Assembly: GCF_009765775.1 (NCBI RefSeq)
Contig: NZ_LMUU01000068.1
Coordinates: forward strand, 27,151-74,867
Direction of reading: 5' to 3'
Source of the DNA: Beijerinckia sp. L45
GTDB taxonomy: Bacteria; Pseudomonadota; Alphaproteobacteria; Rhizobiales; Beijerinckiaceae
DNA: 47,717 bases
Shown here: positions 24,839 through 35,000 of the stretch, piece by piece
Layout: each line of letters starts with the position of its first letter
Position numbering within the stretch: position 1 is the first letter of the stretch
Notes under the pieces: model-generated
What the model saw: only the letters and a program-made list of their open reading frames with translations
What the model was told of the DNA's origin: nothing
Database searches by the model: none
Translations under genes and position numbers: made by a program

Positions 24839-26514
24839 ACGCACGCCCCGACCAGGCGGGTTCGCGGCAGAGTAAAACCCCAAGCCAGTACGACTACGTC
24901 ATCGTCGGCGGCGGTTCGGCAGGATGCGTCCTGGCGAACCGGCTCACTGAAGATGGAACAACGACCGTGCTGCTCCTCGAAGCCGGCGGGTGGGATCGCG
25001 ATCCCTGGATCCATATTCCGCTCGGCTGGGGTCGCATCCTGCTCAACCGTCTCCATGACTGGAATTATTTCGCGGAGCCGGAGGAAGGCGTGAACGGCCG
25101 TGCGGTGGAATGCGCGCGCGGTCGCGTCATCGGCGGCTCGTCCTCCGTCAACGCCATGGCCTACGTGCGCGGCCATGCCGAAGACTATCGGCGGTGGGCC
25201 GCGAATGGCCTCTCCGAGTGGTCTTACGACGATGTCCTGCCTTATTTCCAGAAGTCGGAATCCTGGGAGGGTGGACCGGACTCATTTCGTGGCGATCAAG
25301 GCCCGATGACCACCCAGAACAGCCGCTACGCCGATCCTCTCGTCGACGCCTATCTCAGCGCCGGCGCAGAGGCGGGGTATCCGAGCAACGACGATTATAA
25401 CGGTGCACAACAGGACGGGTTCGCACGCTGGCAGATGACAATTCGCAACGGCCGTCGATGCAGTGCCGCGGTCGCCTATCTGCGGCCGGCGCTCAAACGT
25501 CCGAACTTGCGTGTCGTGGTGGGTGCCCTGGCCGAAAGGGTCGTCATGGACGGCGTCCGAGCCGTCGGGGTGGCGTATACGCAGGGGCGTCGAGCGAGAA
25601 CTGCGTCTGCGCGGCGCGAGGTCATCCTCGCCGGTGGCGTCATCAATTCGCCGAAGCTGCTGATGTTGTCCGGAATCGGCGCCGCCGACGAGCTTCGCAC
25701 GATCGGCATCAAGCCGATCGTCGATCTCCCCGGCGTTGGGCAAAACCTGCAGGATCAGATGTCCGTCGGCCTGTTCTATCGCCGCAGGACGCCTGGACCC
25801 CTTTCGAAAGCGATGCGGCTCGATCGCATCGCCTTTGCTCTCGCGAAAGCCTATTGGCGCGGGACAGGTATCGCCAGCGACTTGCCCGGTGGGGCCATGG
25901 CCTTCGTGCGAACCCATGCGGACCAGGCGATGCCAGATGCGCAGATTCTCTTCAACGCGGCTCCGCTTGCTGCGCGTCCATACTTCGCCCCTTTCATAAA
26001 GCCTTATGCCGACGGGTTTGCGGCGCGCGTCGTCGCCCTGCGTCCGGACAGTCGCGGCCGCGTCGCACTCGCGTCCATGGACCCGACACAAGCACCGCGC
26101 ATCCGCCAGAACTTCTTTGCGCATGAGCGCGACGTGAGGACGCTGGTCGACGCGATAAAAATCGCCCGCGCCGTGGCGAGCCAGCCGGCTCTTTCGCCTT
26201 ACTTGCGTGAAGAAATCCTGCCAGGCTCGGCCGTCCAAAGTGATGCCGCCATCGAGGCCTATATTCGCGAAACGGCTGTCACGGTTCACCATCCGCTCGG
26301 CACATGCCGTATGGGGCTCACGGGCGATCCCATGGCGGTTGTCGATCAGGACCTGCGGGTCTTCGGCACGAAGGCTCTGCGAGTCATCGACGCGTCCGTT
26401 ATGCCAGACATGATCGGCGGTAACATCAACGCCCCGGTCTTGATGATCGCCGAGAAGGCATCGGACTTGATCAGAGGCCGCCCAGCGCTTCGGCGTTCGA
26501 GCGCCGCAACATAG
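24835..26514 (+). CDS. GMC family FAD-dependent oxidoreductase (choline dehydrogenase-like)
   Basis: The protein has about 559 residues. The FAD-binding start [19 protein letters not shown] lies at about 18-36. GMC signatures follow: [20 protein letters not shown], then [17 protein letters not shown], and the active-site [11 protein letters not shown] with the C-terminal [19 protein letters not shown]. No ATG fits the N terminus. A TTG at 24835 with GAGG 5 bases upstream overlaps the MFS stop (TTGA), giving direct translational coupling, and the protein then starts at the expected distance from the nucleotide-binding motif. It oxidises an alcohol of unknown identity and probably works before or after the UbiD step. 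Confidence 0.9.
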   Translation: MNARPDQAGSRQSKTPSQYDYVIVGGGSAGCVLANRLTEDGTTTVLLLEAGGWDRDPWIHIPLGWGRILLNRLHDWNYFAEPEEGVNGRAVECARGRVIGGSSSVNAMAYVRGHAEDYRRWAANGLSEWSYDDVLPYFQKSESWEGGPDSFRGDQGPMTTQNSRYADPLVDAYLSAGAEAGYPSNDDYNGAQQDGFARWQMTIRNGRRCSAAVAYLRPALKRPNLRVVVGALAERVVMDGVRAVGVAYTQGRRARTASARREVILAGGVINSPKLLMLSGIGAADELRTIGIKPIVDLPGVGQNLQDQMSVGLFYRRRTPGPLSKAMRLDRIAFALAKAYWRGTGIASDLPGGAMAFVRTHADQAMPDAQILFNAAPLAARPYFAPFIKPYADGFAARVVALRPDSRGRVALASMDPTQAPRIRQNFFAHERDVRTLVDAIKIARAVASQPALSPYLREEILPGSAVQSDAAIEAYIRETAVTVHHPLGTCRMGLTGDPMAVVDQDLRVFGTKALRVIDASVMPDMIGGNINAPVLMIAEKASDLIRGRPALRRSSAAT

Positions 26515-26563
26515 CCGGATCACCGGTTCGTCGTTTCGAGTGAAATTGAAATAGAGAGTGTCG

Positions 26564-27994
26564 ATGCATAAGGTCGCCTACCAGGATCTACGCGGTTTCA
26601 TTGACCTCGTTGACGAAGCCGGAGCTCTCAGGCGGATCGCGGGGGCACAGGCGGTTCATGAGATCGGCGCGATCACCGAAGTTGCCGCGGGCATGGCGGA
26701 GGGTCCCGCGCTTCTGTTCGACGATATCCCCGGTTATGCCAAGGGCTTTCGCGTCTTCAGCAATGCCACGACAAGCGTGCAACGGGCCGCCCTCGCGCTT
26801 GGCTTCGACGCCCAAGTCAGTCCCCTCGAAGCGTTGCAAGCATGGAAGACACGCCGCGATACGCTGAAGCCAACACCACCGACGTTCGTCGACGAGGCGC
26901 CCTTCCTCGAGAATACGGCGACGGGCGACGACGTGGATATCGGCATCTACCCGGCGCCGCACTGGCACAAGCTCGACGGCGGCCCGTACATCGGTTCGGG
27001 CAGTCTGGTGATCACACGCGATCCCGACGAAGGCTGGGTGAACGCGTCGATCTATCGTGTCCAGGTCCATGGCAATAACCGCGTGACGGTGCAGTTCGAT
27101 CATACCGGTCGCCACGGCTCGATGATCGCGCGCAAGTATTGGGATCGCGGCATCCCTTGCCCGATCGCCATCGTGCATGGACAAGATCCCGCTCTGTTCA
27201 TCGCGGGCTTCGAATATCTTCCGTCCGGCTATTCCGAATATGACTTCGCCGGCGCCATCAAAGGCTTTCCCATCGACGTCCTGCGCGGGCCATTGACCGG
27301 ACTTCCGATCCCGGCTGGCGCCGAAATCGTCTTCGAGGGCGAGCTTCTGCCGTTGCAGGAAACGAGTCTTGCCGAGGGTCCCTTCGGCGAGTTCACCGGC
27401 TATTACGCCGCCGATACGAAGCCCGCGCCGGTCATGGCGGTGCAGGCCACCTATCACCGGAACGATCCGATCCTCTTCGGGTCGCCGCCGATGAAGCCGC
27501 CGCGCTTCCATTTCGGTCTGCCTTTCCGGGCGGCAACGCTCTGGAGCGGGCTTGAGCAACTCGGCGTCACGGATGTCACCGGCGTCTGGCAGCACGTGTC
27601 GCAGCTGATGACGGTCGTCGCCCTGAAGCAGCGCTATGCCGGGCATGCCAAACGCGCGGCCTTGATCGCCGCGGCGAACAGCTACATGGGCCGTATCGTG
27701 GTGGTCGTGGACGAAGACATCGATCCGTCGAACCTGGCCGACGTCATGTGGGCCGTCACAACGCGCTGCGAGCCTTCCGAATCCGTCGATATCGTCCGCA
27801 ACGCCTGGAGCTCGGGACTCGACCCGCGTATTTCGCCCGAAGCCAAGCAGCGAGGCCTGACGTCGCATTCCAAAATGATCATCGATGCGTGCAAGCCCTT
27901 CGATCAGCTTGCGACCTACCCGCGCACGACTTCGCTGTCGTTGGAAGAGGCGAAGGCAACCGAAGCCAAATGGGGGGCGATGCTACGGGGATAG
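26564..27994 (+). CDS. ubiD: UbiD family prenyl-FMN-dependent decarboxylase
   Basis: The protein has about 476 residues. The catalytic triad of the family is visible as Arg165 (SIYRVQVHG), Glu271 and Glu276 (AEGPFGEFTGYY). The KLDGGPYIGSGSLVITRDP region binds cofactor and phosphate. UbiD enzymes reversibly decarboxylate aromatic, heteroaromatic or alpha,beta-unsaturated acids using prenyl-FMN made by UbiX. The start at 26564 has AGAGAG upstream; a GTG two codons earlier is possible. It is the last gene of the MFS-GMC-UbiD operon and shares its predicted operator with the operon that holds ubiX. A catabolic role is more likely than ubiquinone synthesis. Confidence 0.92.
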   Translation: MHKVAYQDLRGFIDLVDEAGALRRIAGAQAVHEIGAITEVAAGMAEGPALLFDDIPGYAKGFRVFSNATTSVQRAALALGFDAQVSPLEALQAWKTRRDTLKPTPPTFVDEAPFLENTATGDDVDIGIYPAPHWHKLDGGPYIGSGSLVITRDPDEGWVNASIYRVQVHGNNRVTVQFDHTGRHGSMIARKYWDRGIPCPIAIVHGQDPALFIAGFEYLPSGYSEYDFAGAIKGFPIDVLRGPLTGLPIPAGAEIVFEGELLPLQETSLAEGPFGEFTGYYAADTKPAPVMAVQATYHRNDPILFGSPPMKPPRFHFGLPFRAATLWSGLEQLGVTDVTGVWQHVSQLMTVVALKQRYAGHAKRAALIAAANSYMGRIVVVVDEDIDPSNLADVMWAVTTRCEPSESVDIVRNAWSSGLDPRISPEAKQRGLTSHSKMIIDACKPFDQLATYPRTTSLSLEEAKATEAKWGAMLRG

Positions 27995-28150
27995 CCGCCC
28001 CCAAGGGTTTGCTACGCCGTCAGGAGGCGGCCGTTCTTATGGTGCGGCATGACCGTGTCTCGGGATGTCGACATCGGCTATGGGGGTTGGTCGTTGGGCG
28101 GGACCGGTCTATGCCTCCGGCACCGTATGCGAAGTCTGCCCGAGGGTGCC

Positions 28151-28747
28151 GTGACAAAGCCCAGCAAGAAGCGTGTTCAAGCCGTGCAGGCGCCTAGCAT
28201 GCAGGCCGAAGGCGGCCGAGCGCCGTTCGTCCCGCCGATCACCATTTCGGACCGTCAATTGCTGGACGGCGGGCGTGACGATGCGTTCCGGGAAGTGCTG
28301 TATCTGATGGTTTCGTCGCTCGGGCGCCTGCAAGACTGCCGTGAAGCCTTTGCCCGCGCGATCCGTCTCTCAAGCCCGCAATTCGCCGTGCTTATGGGAA
28401 CAGCTTACAAACAGGGCTCGGCCGGAATCAGCATCCGGGACCTTGCGGCCTATGTGCAATTGGCGGCGACCCACGTCACGACCGAGGTCGGACGGCTTCA
28501 TCAGCTCGGCTATCTCGAAAAGCATCCCTCGCCCGACGATCGCCGCAGCGTTCTCGTCAAGATGACCTCGCTCGGCGAGCAGACGGTCAAGACGGTGGCG
28601 CCTTTCGTCCGTGCGGTGAACGATCAACTCTTCGCCGAGGTGACCCGCAGCGAGCTCGACCTGCTGCATCATTTTTTTCGGCGGTTCTGCGTCAACAGCG
28701 ACAACGCGCTTGTCGAGATCCGTGAAACCGAAAGCAAGGTCGGATGA
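28151..28747 (+). CDS. MarR family transcriptional regulator
   Basis: The protein has about 198 residues. The winged helix region reads LSSPQFAVLMGTAYKQ, then ISIRDLAAYVQLAATHVTTE and the wing YLEKHPSPDDRRSVLVKMT, as in MarR proteins. About 45 extra N-terminal residues precede the domain. I chose the GTG at 28151 with GAGGG upstream; the frame is open from 28049 and ATG starts there cannot be excluded. It lies at the end of the catabolic island and may respond to an aromatic pathway compound. Its operator is unknown, and the palindromes at 11409-11440 and 14673-14684 are candidates. Confidence 0.85.
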   Translation: MTKPSKKRVQAVQAPSMQAEGGRAPFVPPITISDRQLLDGGRDDAFREVLYLMVSSLGRLQDCREAFARAIRLSSPQFAVLMGTAYKQGSAGISIRDLAAYVQLAATHVTTEVGRLHQLGYLEKHPSPDDRRSVLVKMTSLGEQTVKTVAPFVRAVNDQLFAEVTRSELDLLHHFFRRFCVNSDNALVEIRETESKVG

Positions 28748-28806
28748 TCGGACGCTGACACGCGATAGCCGCCGAGCCGCAGGAGGCAAGACGCGATATC
28801 GAAGCC

Positions 28807-29034
28807 CTACAAAATCTCGTATTCGTCCTTGCTCAGGTTGACGGTGTCGTCGCCGTCGCGCTCGCGCACCGGCTGGCCGTCCCGGCTTTTGGCGAGCGCC
28901 TGCTCCGCCATGCGCAACATGCTCGCGGCATATTGGCGTTGCGAAGGGCTGACGGCCTTGGCGAGCTTCGTCTGATACTTGGCGATCGCGCGCTCGAGGC
29001 TCTGCTGCGATTTCGCCTTGCCCGTTCCGAGCAT
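28807..29034 (-). CDS. Small charged helical protein downstream of the giant repeat gene
   Basis: This 75-residue protein has no recognised family. Residues 5-52 are predicted helical and rich in Lys, Gln and Ala (SQQSLERAIAKYQTKLAKAV, then QRQYAASMLRMAEQALAKS). The C-terminal 20 residues are acidic. GAGG lies 8 bases before the ATG. It starts 31 bases after the stop of the giant repeat gene on the same strand, so both probably form one operon. There is no signal peptide. It could be a cytoplasmic partner or chaperone of the repeat protein, which is inference from position only. Confidence 0.7.
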   Translation of the reverse strand: MLGTGKAKSQQSLERAIAKYQTKLAKAVSPSQRQYAASMLRMAEQALAKSRDGQPVRERDGDDTVNLSKDEYEIL

Positions 29035-29065
29035 GATGCGATCCTCAAAATGATGCCGGCTCGCC

Positions 29066-32000
29066 TCAGGACGCTGCGTCGTTCAAAGCCGCCATTTGCG
29101 CCGCCGTCATGCCGGCGATCTGTGTCGAGGTGAAGGCGCTGATCTGGACCCCGTTCAGCTCTTCCAATGTCGTCGTCGCCAGGCCGCTGATCGCGGTCGC
29201 CGACAGGCCCGCGATCTGCGTGGTGGTCAGGCCGCTCAACTGATTGGCGTTGAAAGCGTTGAAGACGCCGGCATCGAGATCGTTGAGCGTCGGGATGCCG
29301 ACGCCGGCGATCTGCGTGGCGGTCAAGGCGCTGAATTGCGTGCTCGTGAACGCCCCGAACTCGGTCGTCGTCAGGTTGACGACCTGGGTTGCCGCCAAGG
29401 CGCCGATCTGCGTCGTCGTCAGCGCGTTCAATTGCGTCGTCGCGAGCGCGCGGATCTGAACACGCAGCAGGCCGGCGACCTGGTCGGCCGTGAGAGCCGC
29501 GATCTGCGTCGTGCTCATCGCGCCGATTTCGGTCGCGCTCAACACGGCGATCTGCGTCGAAGCCAAGCCGGCAAACTGCGTTCCGGTCAGAGCGCCGATC
29601 TGCGTCGCAGTCAGACCGACGACGCCAAGGCTGGAGATGGCGCCGATCTGCGTCGCCGTAAACGCCGAGAACTGCGTCGAGGTCAGGCCGGCGACCTGGG
29701 TCGCAGTGAGACCGCCGATTTCCGTGCTCGACAGCAAGCCGATCTGCGTGGTGTTGAGGCTCGAGAACTGCGCGGGCGTTAGGGCGGCGATGCCGCTGGC
29801 GGACAGGCTGCCGAACTGCGTCGCGGTCAGGCCGGCGATCTCCGTCGTGGTGAGGCTCGCGATCGCGGTGGTCGACAGGGCGGCGATCTGCGTCGCCGCC
29901 AAGGCGCCGATCTGCGTCGACGTCATCGCGGCGATCTGCGTCGGGCTCAAGCCGCCGACGCCGGTCGTCGACAAGGCGGCGATCTGCGCCGCACTCAGGA
30001 CACCCAGCTGCAGCGTGCTCAAGGAGGCGACGTCGGTGACGGTCAGCCCGCCGATCTCCGCGGGCGTCAGCTGGCCGAACTGGGTGGTGTTCAGCGTGCC
30101 GAACTGCGTCGCCGTCAGCGCGCCGATGGCCGTGGACGTGAAGCTCGTCAGCTGCGTCGCGCTGATCGAGGCGAGTTGCGTGGTCGTCATCCCGGCGATC
30201 GCCGTCGTGGAAAGGCCGCCGATCTGCGTGGCGGTCAACGTGCCGAACTGCAGCGTGGTCATGTCGCCGAGCTGCGTCGCTGTCAGGCCGCCGATACCCG
30301 TCGTCGAGAGAGCCTGGAACTGCGTCGAACTCAGCGTGGCGATTTGAGTGTCGGAAAGACCGGCGACCTGCGTCGCCGTCATCGCGGCGAGTTCCGGCGT
30401 CGACAGCAAGCCGACCTGCGTGGTCGTCAGGCTGGCGAACTGGGTTGCCGACAAGGCGGCGATGCCCGTCGCCGAGAAGCTGCTGAACTGGGTCGTGGTC
30501 AGGGCGGCGATTTCGTCTGGTCCCAAACCGGAAATGGCTGTGGTGGACAGGGCCGCGATCTGCGTCGGCCTGATGCTGGCGAGCTGGGTCGACGTCAGAG
30601 TGGCGATCTGCGTCGCCGTCAGGCCGCCGATGGCCGTGGTAGGCAGCGATCGCAGCGCCGTCGTGGTCAGCGCCCCGATCTGCACCGCGCTCAACTCGGC
30701 GACGGCGGTCATAGTCAGGCCCGCCACCTGCGTGGTGTTGATCATCCCGATCTGCGCGGTCGTCAGAGCGTCGATCTGAAAGTCTGACAGGCCGCCGATC
30801 TGAGCCGCCGTCAAGGCGCCGAACTGCGTCGTGCTGAGCGTCGCGATCTGCGTTTCGGTCAGGCCGCCGATGCTCGTCGCCGACAAAGCCGCGATCTGCG
30901 TGGCGGCAAGCGCGTTGAACTGTGTGGACGTCAGCACCGCCAACTGGGTCGGCGTCAAACCGACGATTTCCGTCGTCGTCAGCGCCGCCACCTGGGTCGT
31001 GCCGAGGGCGCCGATCTCGGCGGTTGTCAGCAACGCGACCTGGGTCGGGGTGAAGCCGCGCAATTGCAGCGCGCTCAGGGCGCCGACCTCGGTGGTCGTC
31101 AGGGCGGTGATGGCGCTCGCCGAAAGGCCAGAGAGTTGGGTCGAGGAAAGGTCGCCGAGCTGATCGGCGCTGAGGGCCTGCATCTGCGTATCCGCGAGCG
31201 CGGACATCTGCGTGGCGGTCAGGGCCTGGATCTGGGTAGCATTCATCGCGGCGATCGACCCGGTCGTCAGGCCGCTGATGCCGGTCGTGGACAGCGCAGC
31301 GATCTGCGTTCCGACCAGAGCCTGGAGCTGCGTCGTCGAGAGCACGGCCGCCTGGGTGTCGGTCAGCCCAGACAACTCGCCCGTGTTCATCGCCGCGATC
31401 TGCGCTGGCGTCAGCGACGAAATAGCCGTCGTGCTGAGGGCGCCGAGCAGCGTCGACGTCAGGCCCCGGATCTGCGTCGTGGTCAGCGACGAGAGGTCCG
31501 TCGTGGTGAGGCCGCCGATGGAGTCCGGATCGAGGCCCGCAACCTGGCTCGACGAGAGGTTGGCGATCTGGTCCGCGGTGAGCGCGGCCACCTGGGTGTT
31601 CGCGAGGCCGGCGATCTGGGTCATCGTCAACGCGGCGGCCTGCGTGGTACTCAGGGCCGTGATTTCGGCCGTAGTCAGGCCGCTGATGCCGGTCGTCGAA
31701 AGCGCCGCGATCTGCTGGGGTGTGAGGCCGCCGATCTGTGCCGTGCTCAGAGCCGCGACCTGGGTATCGACCAGCGCGGTCATCTGCGTCGTTTTCAGCG
31801 CCGCCAGTTGCACCGCGGTCAGCGCCGCGATCTCGCCGGTGGTGAAGCCGGCCACCCCCGATGAAGACAAGGCCGCGATCTGCGTCGCGGCGAGCGCGGC
31901 GAGCTGGTCGCTGCTGAGCGTGCCGATCTGCGTCGTGATGAGGCCGGCGATGCTGGTAGTCGTCAGCGACGCGATCTGCGTCGGCGCCAAGGATGCGATC

Positions 32001-35000
32001 TGCGTCTGGGCGAAGGCGCCGAGTTCGACGCTGGTCAGCGCGGCGACCTGCGTCGCCGACAGGACGGCGACCTGGCCGGTTGCGAGGCCGCTGATCGCGG
32101 TCGTGGACAAGCTGGCGATCTGGGTCGCTGCGAGGAGCCCGATCTGCGCCGTGCTCAGAGCAGTCATCTGCGTGTCCGTCAGCACCGCCATCTGGCTCGT
32201 CGTCAACGCCGCGACCTGCGTCGCGCTCAAGGCCGTCAGTTCGGTTGTCGTCAAACCGCGGATGCCGGTCGCGGAGAGCGGCACGATCTGCGTGCCGGCC
32301 AGCGTCGCGAGCTGGGTCGCGCTCAGCCCGGCGACCTGCGTGCCGGTCAGGCCGCCGATGCCCGTGCTCGTGATCGCCCCGATCTGTGTCGTCGACAGCG
32401 CGGCAATCTGCGTCGCCGCCAACCCGGCGACTTCGGTGCCGGTCAGGGCCGCGATCTGCGTCGTGCTGAGGACGGCGATCTGAGCGGCCGACAGGCCGCT
32501 GATCCCGGTCGTCGACAGGCCGGAAATCTGCTGCGTCGACAGCACGCCGAGCTGCGTGGCCGTCATGCTGACCATCTGCGTGTCGCTCAACCCGCCGATC
32601 TGCGTCGCGGTCAGAAGCGAGACCTGGGTGGTGTTCAAGGCCGCGATCTCAGATGTGGTCAAGCCGCCGATACTGGTCTTGGACAGCGCCTGGATCTGGT
32701 TTCGCGACAGACTGTTGAGCTGCGGCGCGCTCAGGGTGGCGATCTGGCTTGCGACGAGGCCGGTCATCGCCGTCACGGAAAGGGCGGCGATCTGCGTCGT
32801 GCTCAATCCTGCGAGCTGCGTTCCCGTCAAGGTGCCGACCTGCGAAGCGGTCAGCGCCGCGATCTGGTTCGTGGTCAAGGCCGCCATTTCGCTGGCCGTC
32901 AGGCCGGACAGGGCGAGAGACGTCAGCGCCGCGATCTGGGTCGCGGCCAGAGCCTCGAGCTGCGTGGTCGTCAAGGCGGCGGCCTGCGTATCACGGACGC
33001 CGGCGGTGCCCGCGACGGTAAGGGCCGCCAGCTGAGTCATTGCCAGGGCGGCGATCTGCGTGGTGGTCAGGGCGGCGACTTCGACTGCGGTCATGCCGCC
33101 GATCTGCGTCGTGTTGAGAGCGGCGACCTGGGCCGGGCTGAGGGCCACAATCTGCGTCGTACTCATCGCGCCGATTTCGGTCGACGTGAACTGCGAGAGC
33201 TGGGTAGCGGATAGATTGCCGAACGCCGTCGCGCTGAGATTGGCGACCTGCGTCGTCGAGAACTCGGTGGCGGTCAAGGCCTGGATCTCGGTCGCCGACA
33301 TCGCGGTCAGCTGCGTCGCGGTCAGGCCCCGCGTCTGCGTTGTCGTCAGGGACGTGATCTGCGTCGTCGACAGGCCGTCGATCGTCGTCTGCGACAGACC
33401 GCCGATCTGCGTCGCCGTCAAACTCGACGCCTGGGAGACCGCCAGGGCCTGAAGCTCCGTCGGCGACAGCGTGTTCAGCGACGTCGTGGACAGCGCCGCG
33501 ATCTGGGTCGCGGCCAATGATGCGATCTGGGTCTGCGTCAGATTTCCGAACGCGGTGGTGCTGAGGTTGGTGATCTGCGCGGCCGAGAGCGAGGCGGCCG
33601 TCAACGCCTGAATTTCGGTGGCCGTCATATTGGTAAGCTGCGTGGAGGTCAGGCCGCGCACCTGCGTCGATGTCAGCGATGCGATCTGCGTCGTCGTCAA
33701 GCCATCGACCGTGGTCTGCGTCAGCCCGGCGACCTGCGCCGCGGTCAAAGCTGCCGCTTGCGTCCCGGCCAGGCTCTGGAGCTGCGTTGGCGTCAGGCTA
33801 TTGAGCGAGGTGGTGGAGAGCGCCGCAATCTCGGTGGAAGCCAGCGACGCGAGCTGATCGGCGGAAAGATTGGCGAACGCGGTGGTGCTGAGGCTGGCGA
33901 TCTGCGCGGCCGAGAATGAGGGGGCCGACAGCGTCTGAATCTCGGTCGCAGACATCGCTGTGAGCTGGGTCGAGGTGAAGCCGCGGGTCTGCGTCGTCGT
34001 GAGGGCGGCGAGTTGAGCCGGCGACAGGCCATCGATCGCCGATTGCGTGAGGCCCGCGATCTGCAACGCGGTCAGAGCCAGGGCTTGCGTTGTCGTCAGC
34101 GCTTGAATCTGCGTTGCGGAAAGACTGTTGAGCGAGGTGGTGGAGAGCGCCGCAGCCTCGGTGGCGGTCAGGGCGGCCAGCTGGTCCGAAGACAGGTTGG
34201 CGAACGTCGTCGTGCTGAAGTTCGCCACCTGCGTCCCCGAGAAGGCGGACGCGTCCAGAAGCTGAATCTGGGTCGCCGTCATCGCGGTCAGCTGCGTCGA
34301 AGTCAGGCCGCGGATCTGCGTGGTGGTCAGCGCCGAAAGCTGGGTGGTCGTCAGATTGTTCAACGTCGTCATCGACAGGCCAGCGAGCTGCACCGACGTC
34401 AAAGCCAGGTTCTGCGTCGTGTTGAGGGCCTGGATCTGCGTCGCGGAGAGGCTGTTCAGCGAGGTGGTGGAGAGCGCCGCACTCTCCGTGGCGGTGAGCA
34501 CGGCAAGCTGATCGGAGGAAAGATTGCCGAACGCCGTCGTGCTGAAACTGGTCACCTGTCCCGCCGAGAAGGCGGCGGCGTTCAGCGCCTGGATCTCGGT
34601 CGCCGTCATCGTCGTCAGCTGCGTCGACGTCAGGCCGCGCACCTGCGTGCTGGTCAGCGCCGAAAGCTGGGTGGTCGTCAGATTGCCCAGCGTCGTCGTG
34701 GTGAGGCCGGCCACCTGGATGGCGGTCAGGCCGAGTGCCTGGGTCGGCGTCAGGGCCTGAAGCTCGGTCGCGGGGAGGTTGTTCAGCGACGTGCTCGAGA
34801 ACGACGCGCTCTGCGTCGCGGTCAGGGCCGCGAGCTGATCGGAGGATAGATTGCCGAGCGCCGTCGTGCTGAGCGTGGAAATCTGCAGCGCCGTGAGGGA
34901 CGACGCGTTCAGCGCCTGGATCTCGGTCGCCGTCATCGCGGTCAGCTGCGTCGAAGTCAGGCCGCGCACCTGCGTGCTGGTCAGCGCCGACAGCTGGGTT

